Notes under the pieces: generated by a model | The model's input: the letters and a program-made list of their open reading frames with translations, nothing else | What the model was told of the DNA's origin: nothing | Databases searched by the model: none | Shown: positions 45,748 through 54,500 of the stretch, piece after piece | Layout of the letters: each line of letters begins with the position of its first letter | Numbering within the stretch: position 1 is the first letter of the stretch | Assembly: GCF_001428545.1 (NCBI RefSeq) | Contig: NZ_LMHZ01000002.1 | Coordinates: 1,662-65,661 of the forward strand | Origin: Noviherbaspirillum sp. Root189 | GTDB taxonomy: Bacteria; Pseudomonadota; Gammaproteobacteria; Burkholderiales; Burkholderiaceae_D | DNA: 64,000 nt | Reading direction: 5' to 3' | Position numbers and translations under genes: made by a program

Positions 45748-46017
45748 GGTGAGAACTTTTGGGAGCGCCGCACTCATGCACCTGGAATGGGACTCAGTAG
45801 TCAGGTGAGAACTTTTGGGTAGCATCCGGGAATGCAAGTCTTGCCTTTTGGGATCTTGACAAGCTTGTACGGTACAACTGCAAGCCCTTGATTCACATAT
45901 ATTTGTATTAATAGATATCGACTACCACACGTGGTCTTCGAGAAAAATCGAATAAATAAAAGCTTTTTAGTTGGGAGGACGTGGTCTGCCTTCTAGGAAA
46001 GGTGAGAGGTTTTGGGA
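45748..46017 (+). repeat. Iteron cluster 1 (three copies)
   Basis: 17-bp repeats of consensus GGTGAGAACTTTTGGGA at 45748-45764 (exact), 45804-45820 (last base differs) and 46001-46017 (GGTGAGAGGTTTTGGGA). They match the iterons on the other side of parAB at 49872-50045. Confidence 0.85.
45865..45877. promoter_or_regulatory. parS candidate 1
   Basis: TTGTACGGTACAA, a 13-bp palindrome with 6-bp arms. One of five in the 1.6 kb downstream of parB. Confidence 0.7.
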
Positions 46018-47133
46018 GCATGTTCCTTCGATCATTTTTTTCCATCACAGAGTATTGATGAATGGTGAACGGGTTGGATACAGGTTTAGATTTGCTTACG
46101 AAGCGCTTTGACGGGCACGTTGCGGCACTTTCTGCTCGGCGGCCTGTAATCTGCTCTGTCTCGTGTGAGTGGGTATGGAAAAGGTGATCTGCTCACGGAC
46201 TACATCACCGCTTCACATTTGAAGTGTCCGACGTGGATGCTGGAGCGGTTTCGGTCTGACTGGCCGATTGAATCCGAGGCGTATTGCCTGGGAAACAAGG
46301 CGCGGTGACGCGTCCTATCGGGGCTACGGCAAGGTGTCGCAACGCCGTGCCGCTGGCAATCCCGTCCGGCATCGACGGTACAGTCAGGCGGAAATTGCTC
46401 TAGGGTTTGGATCAAGTGCTTCGTCCAGGTGCTTCAACGCATCTCACTTTCGAACTACTTTGACTCCAGTACAAAAGCAAACCTGCCACAGTGATTACCG
46501 AAAGCAATTTAAGTCGTAGCGAACAAGCTCTAGCATGGCTTTATCCGCTACCGACTTCGGGCAGCTTGCAAGTACGCCTCTTCTAAGCGCGAGGCGGTCC
46601 TATCGGGTACAACGAAGAAAGATGCTTGAAGCGTGCAGCTTGTTGCCGGTGTTCTGGAATGGCGATCGCTTGGTATGCACGGCGGCACGGCGTATGAATG
46701 CCATGCAAGCGAGGATATTCACTTCCCGAAACACCAGCTATCCTTGCGTGCATGTGCCGTACGTACCCAAGCGATGAAACAACAGTATTGGAACTGCATT
46801 GAGCGGTATGTATTTGCGAACAGGCGCTTTGCCCTAAAAAGTCTATCCTTAAGATTTATTCGAGATTTGCTTCGCTTGCTTCTATGTTCGCTTGCCGTCT
46901 CCAGACGTTGCGTCTGCCGCTTTCATGCGTGCTTTTTAATCTGACGGCACTGAGGATCATGAAAGTTTAATTTTGATAGCTCTAGAGATTGTAGATATAC
47001 ATTGAAATGCGTATCAGAAATCCAGCCGTTTTGCCTGTTATGGTTTTGAAGTAATGCGTTTTTCCGGGAAGGAGTTCTGGTGCATCTTCTATGATCGGTG
47101 GAGATCAATGCACATTGCAGTTCCGAATGATTT

Positions 47134-47150
47134 GGTGAGAAGATTTGGGA
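47134..47150 (+). repeat. Isolated degenerate iteron
   Basis: GGTGAGAAGATTTGGGA, two mismatches from the iteron consensus, lying between parS candidates. Confidence 0.6.
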
Positions 47151-47175
47151 TGACTTTGCTTATCTTCCTGCGGAC

Positions 47176-47188
47176 TTGTACTGTACAA
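47176..47188. promoter_or_regulatory. parS candidate 2
   Basis: TTGTACTGTACAA, the same 6-bp arms with a different central base. Confidence 0.7.
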
Positions 47189-47292
47189 GGATCATCATGC
47201 CGCAATGGAATTAATGTCCACCATAGGACAACAGTCAGCTGGCGACTAAGTATTGGTGAACTATAGTATTTGCGCCGAAGACCTAGCCAGAG

Positions 47293-47305
47293 TTGTACAG
47301 TACAA
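47293..47305. promoter_or_regulatory. parS candidate 3
   Basis: TTGTACAGTACAA. It is followed 12 bp later by candidate 4, making a close pair. Confidence 0.75.
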
Positions 47306-47317
47306 GATCACGTAAAT

Positions 47318-47330
47318 TTGTACGGTACAA
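47318..47330. promoter_or_regulatory. parS candidate 4
   Basis: TTGTACGGTACAA, 25 bp centre-to-centre from candidate 3, so the two lie on nearby helical faces. Confidence 0.75.
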
Positions 47331-47418
47331 GTCGGCTCTGCTAGTCCCCGTACTGTCGTGAGAGGGAAATAACAACGCCTTTGTAATACACATCAGCTAA
47401 TCAAAATAACAGGCGAAA

Positions 47419-47447
47419 AAAAGGAGTTGTACGGTACAACTCCTTTT
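47419..47447. promoter_or_regulatory. parS candidate 5 inside a 29-bp perfect palindrome / parB terminator
   Basis: The 13-bp core TTGTACGGTACAA (47427-47439) is extended to arms of 14 bp (AAAAGGAGTTGTAC and its complement) around one central G. It sits 20 bp after the parB stop codon and has A/T runs on its flanks, so it could also fold in RNA as a transcription terminator. Confidence 0.75.
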
Positions 47448-47466
47448 GTCTCATCGAGCAAAGTAG

Positions 47467-48441
47467 TTAGGATGAAAACATCGTCCGGATATAGGCCCTC
47501 AGTGCTTCGGGCATATCTCCCTTGAGCACACCCTTCGAAAACTGCACCGTGATACGTCCACCCGCATTCGATATTCTCGCTACCAATTTTCCATCGACAA
47601 CAACTTCTTCAACATTTGGGCCATTCCCAACTTGCCCGCATAACAATTCAAAGACCTCTTTTGGCGCCTGTGCCATCTCCCGGTTCTCGGCAAGTTCTTT
47701 TGCGCGCGCGAGAACACCTTCCGGATCACTTTGAAGTGCATCGTTGAGTGTCTTCGCCCAGCGATACTGCAAATCCAGTGGAGACGGAAAAGCCCGCACG
47801 ACCGCTTCAGGCAAGTCGGCAAGACGAAGCGCTTTACTTAAATTGCCGGGATCGACTCCAACTTCCTTAGCTAACTGATCCTGTGAAGAAAATAGTTGTT
47901 CATTCAACGCACGGCGATACATGACACCTTGTTCCCAAGGAGACAAGTCAGCACGGGTGCGGTTTTCCCTATCCATCTCTTTGAACAGGTCCTGATCGCT
48001 AACCTCTTCCACCAGCGCTAGTACCGGCAACCCTAATTCCTGACATGCACGGTGACGCCGATGTCCAAATACAACCTCATACTGCTCAACTTGCCCCTTC
48101 ACAGGACGCACTTTGATCGGTTGAACATTTCCGCCAGCTTCCGCAATCTCAAGCTTTAGCGCCTTGAACCCGACGAGATCATAGCTGCGGACATCGCGGT
48201 TCGCCCATTTCGAAGGAATAATCTTGTCCGCATCAAGAAGCTTTACCGGCAGGACACCTTCAAATTCTTTTAGCCGAGCTTCAAGGACTGCCAGCTTCTC
48301 ATTGCTTTCCTTCATGAGAGAGTTCACCATCAACATTTGGCCAGGTCCGGTGCGCAACGGGGATGCACCCGTTCCACTGTCGGTTTTCCCCGGTACGAGA
48401 AGCCCCTCCGTCTTCTTCGCCAAACGATCCTTAATCGACAT
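47467..48441 (-). CDS. parB: ParB-family centromere-binding protein
   Basis: A 324-residue protein. The N-terminal CTPase-type domain has the GHRRHRAC motif (126-133), preceded by IKVRPVKGQVEQYEVVF, and the ENRTRADLSPWEQG box (159-172). The central HTH lies near 185-212 (SSQDQLAKEVGVDPGNLSKALRLADLP). The C-terminal dimerisation domain covers the last 60 residues. ParB binds parS and spreads on DNA as a CTP-dependent clamp; the likely sites are the TTGTACNGTACAA palindromes downstream. The ATG lies ten bases after the parA stop, so the two genes form one operon. Confidence 0.95.
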   Translation of the reverse strand: MSIKDRLAKKTEGLLVPGKTDSGTGASPLRTGPGQMLMVNSLMKESNEKLAVLEARLKEFEGVLPVKLLDADKIIPSKWANRDVRSYDLVGFKALKLEIAEAGGNVQPIKVRPVKGQVEQYEVVFGHRRHRACQELGLPVLALVEEVSDQDLFKEMDRENRTRADLSPWEQGVMYRRALNEQLFSSQDQLAKEVGVDPGNLSKALRLADLPEAVVRAFPSPLDLQYRWAKTLNDALQSDPEGVLARAKELAENREMAQAPKEVFELLCGQVGNGPNVEEVVVDGKLVARISNAGGRITVQFSKGVLKGDMPEALRAYIRTMFSS

Positions 48442-48451
48442 CTCCGCCTCC

Positions 48452-49633
48452 TTAAGCTAACTGGGACATCCAGGAATTCCGGATCGACACTTCTACAAGG
48501 TCGTTCACTCTGTCATAGGCGTCACGCGCCCGGCTGTAAGTTTTCATGCTGCCGTCGTAACGGCTAATGTCATACACCGTGCCAAACTCCGCGGAACTTG
48601 ATGATGTAACTGCGGTTTTCGGAATCTCCACGGGTAAAACCTTTTCAGCGTACGTAGCCGAAATCCACGATCGCACCACATCACTCGCAACATCCGACGA
48701 ATCGACACGCGCTAGTAACACATGGATAAAATCGAATGTCTTGCTAATTCCAGCACTTTCGACCAGGTTAGACGCCAGATCACTGAATAAACTCCAAAAC
48801 TGTGCCGAGCTCGCGAAGTCCAAGGCATTCGGTGGCAGCGGGACCATCAAACCGTCCGCCGCCATGAATGCATTGATCGTCACATATGACAACGAGGGGG
48901 GAGTATCGATAATGATAATGTCGTAATCATCCCGGACATCTTCGAGGCCAAGATTCAATACGTCCCAGAACTGAAACTCGGGGTCTTTCATTTGGCGTGA
49001 AGGCAGCACAAACTCTGCGGAAAACAAACTTGCTGATGCCGCGACCAGATCGATTCCATCCCAATACGTCGACTGAATAGAAGGTCGAATTGACGTTGTG
49101 TCACCATACACGAGCGGTGCGATCGTCTGCTCCTCCGACACTTCGGTATCCGGCATGATGCCGAACAGCGTAGTGAGCGAGCCCTGTGGATCCGCATCGA
49201 CAACTAAGACTTTATGCCCGCGCAAGCTCAACCCCTGTGCCATCACCATTGCGGTAGTTGTCTTGCTCACGCCACCTTTGAAGTTCCCCACTGCAAGCGT
49301 GATTGCGCGCGCGCCTTCGGGGCGTAAGTAGCCTGCTCTGTATTGTTGAACCCAAACACGAGCTTCCTTTAGCGAAAACTCCCGTCGCGAGCCTTTGTCA
49401 TTCAGCTGGCCGGCCGGCAGATCGCCTTTGCTGATACGATAAGCGACTTGTCCCTTGTCAATTCCGCACAGACTAGCCAGTTGCGTCAGCGAAAATACCG
49501 GCGGGTTCTTGTTGGCGTTTGGCGCCAGCATCCTGGATCGGATCTGATTCACCATCTGAGCCGCGCGCTCAGCTTGATCCACAATGTCGCTTATATGTAT
49601 CTTCTGCGGATTCGTAACCGTCGGTGCGATCAT
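48452..49633 (-). CDS. parA: ParA-family partition ATPase with N-terminal HTH
   Basis: A 393-residue type Ia ParA. A winged-helix-like DNA-binding domain (about 45-105: FSLTQLASLCGIDKGQVAYRISKGDLPAGQLNDKGSRREFSLKEARVWVQQYR) precedes the deviant Walker A KGGVSKTTT (119-127); the DADPQGSLT motif and the IIIDTPPSLSYVTINA Walker B region follow. Such long ParA proteins (P1 ParA, SopA type) repress their own operon by their N-terminal domain. The operator candidates are the ATTTTACG-type repeats just upstream. It works with ParB to segregate this replicon. Confidence 0.95.
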   Translation of the reverse strand: MIAPTVTNPQKIHISDIVDQAERAAQMVNQIRSRMLAPNANKNPPVFSLTQLASLCGIDKGQVAYRISKGDLPAGQLNDKGSRREFSLKEARVWVQQYRAGYLRPEGARAITLAVGNFKGGVSKTTTAMVMAQGLSLRGHKVLVVDADPQGSLTTLFGIMPDTEVSEEQTIAPLVYGDTTSIRPSIQSTYWDGIDLVAASASLFSAEFVLPSRQMKDPEFQFWDVLNLGLEDVRDDYDIIIIDTPPSLSYVTINAFMAADGLMVPLPPNALDFASSAQFWSLFSDLASNLVESAGISKTFDFIHVLLARVDSSDVASDVVRSWISATYAEKVLPVEIPKTAVTSSSSAEFGTVYDISRYDGSMKTYSRARDAYDRVNDLVEVSIRNSWMSQLA

Positions 49634-49664
49634 AGTTTTCCCGTAAGTTTCAAAGTAATTCAGT

Positions 49665-49740
49665 ATTTTACGTTATAGACCTATTTCTCGGTAACCACAA
49701 ATTTTGCGGAAATGCTTATTTTTTTCAGAATCCGTAAAAT
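49665..49740. promoter_or_regulatory. Candidate parA operator repeats
   Basis: Within 110 bp upstream of parA: ATTTTACG (49665-49672), ATTTTGCG (49701-49708) and the inverted CGTAAAAT (49733-49740). This is a spaced direct and inverted array, as expected for autorepression by a type Ia ParA. Assignment is by position and symmetry only. Confidence 0.45.
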
Positions 49741-49779
49741 TTCTCAGGTTTACATAGCGTTTTCGCCTTCCAGTCGGCA

Positions 49780-50080
49780 GACGCCGCTAAAAGAATATGA
49801 AAATCCTATAACTTCTATAACATCTAAAGGATGAGATTTTCTATTTATAATCAATAGCTTATAGAGGTTTAGGTGAGAACATTTGGTTGCGTTGGTGAGA
49901 GGTTTTGGGACAATAGGTGAAAGGCCTTGGGATGTAAGGTGAGTAGTTTTGGGAGCTGAGGTGAGTGGATATGGGCATGCCCCTGGAAACAGTCATCCAT
50001 CAGATATGTCGGTTATGGAAAATCTTTCGGTGAGAACTTTTGGGAGCAAAAGGAAGAGCGGACGCATACTGTTCTCACCT
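49780..50080. other. Replication origin: AT-rich segment plus iteron cluster 2
   Basis: An AT-rich run (49790-49870, possible unwinding element) is followed by six direct iterons: 49872-49888, 49894-49910, 49916-49932, 49938-49954, 49960-49976 and 50029-50045, the first five exactly 22 bp apart, so on the same helical face. The last is an exact GGTGAGAACTTTTGGGA. An inverted half-iteron (GTTCTCACCT, 50071-50080) follows, near the rep promoter and suitable for initiator autorepression. A classical DnaA box was not found by eye. Confidence 0.85.
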
Positions 50081-50176
50081 TGCGTCTTGAAACAATCTCA
50101 GAACTGAGTGAAGGTGAGTTTGCTTTTCATTTCGACTCACTATAGACTTCGGTAAACAGTACAACCAGTTAACATC

Positions 50177-51583
50177 ATGGCGGAGACCGCAAGCCCACCG
50201 AAGCGAAGTCGTAGCAGCAGCAAGCCTGCTGAGCATGATTATCTGCTGCGCAAACCCGTCAACACGCTCGCGATCGTCCCCAAGTCAGAAAAGATTACTG
50301 TTACCGCCCGCAAAATTTATAACGTCATGCTGCAGTACGCACAGCGGCAAGGCGTCGAGAAAGAGCGCTATCGCGCGCGGCTTTCCGAAATTGCGATCGG
50401 TATCGATTTCAATTCCAATAACACGGAAGTCATTAAGCAATACTTTCGGCAAATGGCCACCACCGGTGTCGAATGGCAATCACCGACCACAGGTGAAGGC
50501 GCGCGCTGGAGCATTTCGGCGCTGATCGCCCATGCCGATTTGATCCAGCGTGGTAACGAGTTGACCCTTGAGTGGAGTTACGCTCCCAACATCAAGCAAG
50601 AATTGCTCGACCCTCAGCGCTTCGCCAAAATGTCGCTGCAAGTACTGGCAGCGCTTAATACGATGGCATCGCTCGTGCTTTATGAGATCTGCTGCCGTTA
50701 TGCCGACAATCCTGGTGGATTGACCGCGCGGCAGGCTTGGGCCTGGTGGCGCCCCGTACTCACCGGAGCACCCGACAGTCCCGCGAGCGCCTATCAGGAA
50801 TACAAGATCTTCAATCGCGATGTCGTAAAGAAGGCGGTCAAGAAGGTCAATGAAGTCACCGACCTCGAAATCGAACTGATCGAACACAAGAGCGGACGTT
50901 CGGTACAGGACCTGCAGTTCAAGGTGCGCCGCAAGCATCCGCAACTCGGCCTTGCGGAGCGACCGATCGAGCCGGTCGATCTCAAGACCATTGGTAATAT
51001 CATCCGTGTCGGCATCCCTCAGGACCGTGCGGAAAAGCTGCTGTTGCGCTATGGCGCCAAGGCGGTCGACGAAGCCATTGCGGTGATGCACGAGCGCCAT
51101 CGACGTACCAACATGGAACCGGTCCGCACCCCCGAAAAATACCTGACCGCCATCCTGCAGTCCGGCCAGTTTGGTGCTGAAAAGCCGGCCGCTGCTCCAG
51201 TGCGTAAAACTTACGACACCAAGGCTGAGCGCATGAAGCTCATCGAGCAATTCATGGCGATGAAGCGAGCCCAACTCAACGAAATGTTCCAGGAAATGCC
51301 GGAGGCCGATCAGGCTGAATGGATCGCTCGTTTCGAGCGCGAAGCCTTGCCGGTATCCGGTGCCATCCGCAAGGCTTTCCAGGGTAAGGGCATTGCCAGC
51401 CAGATCGTGCGACCGGTGTTCCTGAAATTCCTTGGCAATGCCGTTTGGGAAGATGGATGGGAAAAGCCGTCCGATTATGAACTGACCGATCTTGCGATCC
51501 GGATGAAAAACGAACAGCAAGTGTTGGCAGACCAGCGTTATCCCAACAAGGGTCGAGTCGATCTGGGGGGCATCAAGGGCTGA
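50177..51583 (+). CDS. repB: Rep_3/RepB-type replication initiator protein
   Basis: A 468-residue protein. The N-terminal half (about 22-260) has the twin winged-helix initiator fold: LLRKPVNTLAIVPKSEKITVTARKIYNVMLQYAQRQ, then LVLYEICCRYADNPGG and the basic helix region. The C-terminal 200 residues are longer than in typical Rep_3 proteins (about 300 residues) and resemble extensions in Burkholderiales megaplasmid initiators. It is divergent from parA across the iterons that it should bind. A weak promoter (TTTGCT at 50119 and TATAGA at 50141, 16-bp spacer) lies upstream, and there is no clear ribosome binding site. Confidence 0.9.
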   Translation: MAETASPPKRSRSSSKPAEHDYLLRKPVNTLAIVPKSEKITVTARKIYNVMLQYAQRQGVEKERYRARLSEIAIGIDFNSNNTEVIKQYFRQMATTGVEWQSPTTGEGARWSISALIAHADLIQRGNELTLEWSYAPNIKQELLDPQRFAKMSLQVLAALNTMASLVLYEICCRYADNPGGLTARQAWAWWRPVLTGAPDSPASAYQEYKIFNRDVVKKAVKKVNEVTDLEIELIEHKSGRSVQDLQFKVRRKHPQLGLAERPIEPVDLKTIGNIIRVGIPQDRAEKLLLRYGAKAVDEAIAVMHERHRRTNMEPVRTPEKYLTAILQSGQFGAEKPAAAPVRKTYDTKAERMKLIEQFMAMKRAQLNEMFQEMPEADQAEWIARFEREALPVSGAIRKAFQGKGIASQIVRPVFLKFLGNAVWEDGWEKPSDYELTDLAIRMKNEQQVLADQRYPNKGRVDLGGIKG

Positions 51584-51619
51584 TGTCTTGCTTCACCGCT
51601 GCTTCATGGTAGGATTCGT

Positions 51620-51706
51620 TCCACGCTAGGGGTCCCGGAGCTAACTGTCTTCGGGTGAGAAAAACCCTCCGTACCTGATCTGGATAATGCCAGCGTAGGG
51701 AAGCGC
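51620..51706 (+). ncRNA. TPP riboswitch (THI element)
   Basis: The conserved strings of the thiamin pyrophosphate riboswitch are present in order: GGGGTCCCGGAG, GGTGAGAAAAACCCTCCG, GTACCTGATCTGGATAATGC and CAGCGTAGGGAAGCG; the CTGATCTGGATAATGCCAGCG block is nearly invariant in this class. It lies 62 bp before the receptor start, a normal distance for translational or terminator-type control in proteobacteria. Confidence 0.95.
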
Positions 51707-51767
51707 AAAGACACATTACTTTGTTTGCTCCGTCGCTGGCTCCGTATTGACTGCGACCGAACCAAAC

Positions 51768-53927
51768 ATGTCCACACCGACCGCCCGCTTCCCCCTTCTT
51801 GTTCTTTCGGCTGTGCAAGCCCTGGCTGTTCCGCTCGCCGCGCGCGCCCAGCAATCCGATACCGTGCTGCCGCCCGTCTCGGTGTCGGCACCGCGTGTTG
51901 CCGGCGACAACGCCGCTGTATCGGCGATTGGCAGCTTTGGCCAGCTACCGTTGCAAGAAACGCCTGCGTCCATTACCGTCATCACCAATGAGCAGATGCA
52001 TGAACGCGGAATTCGCCAGACCACCGACATTACCCGGCTCGATGCCAGCGTCAACGAATCCTACAATGCGGTCGGGTACGCAGAACAATTCTCCATCCGG
52101 GGCTTCGCCCTCGACAACACGGCAAGCTATCGCAAGGATGGACTTGAAATCTCCGCCGACGCATCGGTAGCGCTGGAAAACAAGGAGCGCATCGAAATAC
52201 TGAAAGGCCTTGCCGGCCTGCAGGCAGGAATCGCCACGCCGGGCGGCATTCTTAATTATGTTACCAAGCGTCCGACCAACGATCCTCTGCGTTCGGTGAT
52301 CGTCGAAGCGCGCGAGCGTGGCACGCTGTATGGCGCAGTTGACCTTGGAGGCCGCTCCGACGACAAGCGCTTTGGCTATCGCATCAACGCCGCCGCCGAA
52401 AAGCTCCGCTCCTATGTGCGCGGCGCCGATGGCGAACGCGAATTTGTCTCGGGCGCATTCGACTGGAGACTGACGCCGCAGGCTTTGCTGCAACTTGACA
52501 TCGATTACCAGCACAAGTCGCAGCTCACTGCGCCCGGTTTCCAGTTAATCAACGGAACCGATTTGCCGACCGGCGTATCGGCGCGCACCATGCTCAACAA
52601 CCAGCCGTGGAGCAGGCCGGTGAAAACCGACAGCGCGAACGTCGGTTTGCGTTTTGAGTACCAACTCAATCCGGACTGGACAACCTCTGTCGCGGTCAAT
52701 CGCAATACCTTGCGGCGCGACGACTTTGCGGCCTTTCCTTTTGGATGCGCCAGTGCCGGGATCTTCTCGGGGTTTTGTGCAAACGGCGACTATGACGTCT
52801 ACGATTATCAAAGCGAAAATGAAAGAAAATCCCTGCTTGCCACGCAGGCCATGATCCAGGGAAATTTCGTGGCCGGCACCATGCGGCATGAACTGGCCGC
52901 TGGCGTTTCCGGGCTGCGTCGTCGAGAAAAATTCGGCGACTGCGTCTACGGTAGCGTTGATTGCCTGGGAAGTGCACCGAATGGGACCAGTAATCTCTAT
53001 GCGCCCGTTGCGGTGCCTGCTTCGGCAATATCAACCGGGCCAGTCTTGCTGAGGCGTAGCGACGATGAGCGCTCCGTATTTGTGCGCGACGTCATGTCAC
53101 TCAACGACGCACTGAAATTGCATGCGGGCGCGCGTTACGTCCGCATCGATCGCAATCAGTTTGACGAAAACGGCAACGCAAGAAGTGCCTTCGACAAGGG
53201 TTTTTTGCTTCCCAATGTCGCGCTGGTATATAGCCCGAATAAGACGCTCAGTATCTACGGATCCTTCGCTGAAGGTCTCGAGCATGGCGGGATTCCCGCA
53301 AACTTTACTAACAACGCTAACCAGGCGCTTGATCCGGCTAAATCCTATCAGGTTGAATTTGGTACAAAAGCGCGTCTTGTCGATGGTTGGAATTTGACCG
53401 CGGCTGTTTTCCGGATCCGGAAACCGCTTGAATTCCTGAACGCGTCCAATACCTACGTGCGCCAGGGCGAAGCCGAGCATCAGGGCATCGAACTTGGCCT
53501 GCAAGGCCAGGCGACACGCAACCTCGCCCTGGGTGCAAGCATGACCGCCCTGCACAGTCGTCAGGAAAACACCGGAGACCCGACACTGGACGGCAAACGC
53601 GTCACCAATGTCCCTAAGCTCAAGTCGGTTGTCTATGCCGATTACACTATCTCCAACCTCTCCGGACTGTCCCTGAACGGTAGCTGGCAATACGCGTCGA
53701 ACAAGGCCTTTAGTCCGGACAATAGCGTAACGGTCCCTGGCTATCACACGTTCAACGTCGGCGCACGCTACCTCACGCGGGTAGCGGGAATGTCCACGAC
53801 GATCCGCTTCGGCATCGATAACGTGACGGACAGGTTCTACTGGCGTGACGTTACCCAGTCACTCGGCGGTTATCTCTTTCCTGGTGCGCCCCGCACCTTC
53901 AGGCTGTCAGCCCAGTTCGATTTCTAG
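51768..53927 (+). CDS. TonB-dependent outer membrane receptor (TPP-regulated)
   Basis: A 719-residue protein from the ATG at 51768 (signal: TPTARFPLLVLSAVQALAVPLAARAQQ). A plug domain (about 45-180: LPLQETPASITVITNEQM, FSIRGF, LAGLQAGIATPGGILNYVTKRPTN) precedes a 22-strand barrel ending in the aromatic FRLSAQFDF. The general look is of the siderophore-receptor type. The TPP riboswitch upstream indicates thiamin-repressed expression, and similar TPP-controlled receptors are known in proteobacteria, so thiamin or a precursor is the probable substrate. It is convergent with the kinase gene, only 12 bp away. Confidence 0.92.
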   Translation: MSTPTARFPLLVLSAVQALAVPLAARAQQSDTVLPPVSVSAPRVAGDNAAVSAIGSFGQLPLQETPASITVITNEQMHERGIRQTTDITRLDASVNESYNAVGYAEQFSIRGFALDNTASYRKDGLEISADASVALENKERIEILKGLAGLQAGIATPGGILNYVTKRPTNDPLRSVIVEARERGTLYGAVDLGGRSDDKRFGYRINAAAEKLRSYVRGADGEREFVSGAFDWRLTPQALLQLDIDYQHKSQLTAPGFQLINGTDLPTGVSARTMLNNQPWSRPVKTDSANVGLRFEYQLNPDWTTSVAVNRNTLRRDDFAAFPFGCASAGIFSGFCANGDYDVYDYQSENERKSLLATQAMIQGNFVAGTMRHELAAGVSGLRRREKFGDCVYGSVDCLGSAPNGTSNLYAPVAVPASAISTGPVLLRRSDDERSVFVRDVMSLNDALKLHAGARYVRIDRNQFDENGNARSAFDKGFLLPNVALVYSPNKTLSIYGSFAEGLEHGGIPANFTNNANQALDPAKSYQVEFGTKARLVDGWNLTAAVFRIRKPLEFLNASNTYVRQGEAEHQGIELGLQGQATRNLALGASMTALHSRQENTGDPTLDGKRVTNVPKLKSVVYADYTISNLSGLSLNGSWQYASNKAFSPDNSVTVPGYHTFNVGARYLTRVAGMSTTIRFGIDNVTDRFYWRDVTQSLGGYLFPGAPRTFRLSAQFDF

Positions 53928-53939
53928 ATCGAAATCCGC

Positions 53940-54467
53940 TCAAGCGTCTTGAAGGGGATGCAGTAGTCGTGTCACCTGCTGCATCCTTTCCTGGTCCGTA
54001 CCCTGCACCAGGGTGTAAGGGGTTTTGAGTTGCGCCAGCGCTTCCAGCAGTTTTTCGTGCAGGTGCTGGCGCACCTCTTCTGATTCCCGCTGCAAACCAT
54101 CCGCAACCCAAGGGGTATCCGGCGCCGTCACCAGGGTCAGGTGATAGCGTCGGTCACGCGCCATCATCGCAAGTTGAGGATCGACACGTCCCCAATAAAA
54201 GCAACTGTAGAGTGCGGTCATCAAGGGCGTCGTATCGCAAAACAGAAACGTGCCGGCGAACCCGGCCGCCACGTCTTCGCGCTCTATTTGTGTACGGGCA
54301 ATCACGATCTGCTCTTCCTCGCGCGGCGTGCGGCCTTGCAACTCGACGAATTCACGTAAATATTCCGGCACCCAAATGCTACAGTAATGCTGCGCAAGCG
54401 CCGCTGCGAGCGTGGACTTGCCGGTGGACTCGGCGCCAAGAATGGCAATGCGAAGGGGCGGCTTCAT
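53940..54467 (-). CDS. NadR-like P-loop kinase
   Basis: A 175-residue protein. The P-loop GAESTGKST lies at residues 11-19, followed by HYCSIWVPEYLREFVELQGR, FLFCDTTPLMTALYSCFYWG and VTAPDTPWVADGLQR, as in the ribosylnicotinamide kinase domain of NadR (AAA_28). There is no NMN adenylyltransferase domain. It follows the PnuC-family transporter by 33 bp on the same strand. Given the TPP-controlled receptor next door, it could phosphorylate thiamin rather than nicotinamide riboside; that choice is an inference. Confidence 0.82.
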   Translation of the reverse strand: MKPPLRIAILGAESTGKSTLAAALAQHYCSIWVPEYLREFVELQGRTPREEEQIVIARTQIEREDVAAGFAGTFLFCDTTPLMTALYSCFYWGRVDPQLAMMARDRRYHLTLVTAPDTPWVADGLQRESEEVRQHLHEKLLEALAQLKTPYTLVQGTDQERMQQVTRLLHPLQDA

Positions 54468-54500
54468 GGATTGCAGTGCGTATCCATCGTCTCTATCGCG

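Larger units (their letters stand above)
45635..47466. other. Gene-poor partition/origin region downstream of parB
   Basis: About 1.8 kb without a confident gene. It holds iterons at 45748-46017 and 47134, and parS-like sites at 45865, 47176, 47293, 47318 and 47427. A plus-strand frame at 46268-46519 has a weak resemblance to an AraC C-terminal HTH (QAEIALGFGSSASS) and is at most a remnant. This looks like a centromere-bearing, non-coding block. Confidence 0.6.

Noticed and set aside
46268-46519. AraC-like remnant in the partition region
   Set aside because: Only a short, weak HTH resemblance (QAEIALGFGSS); could be chance.
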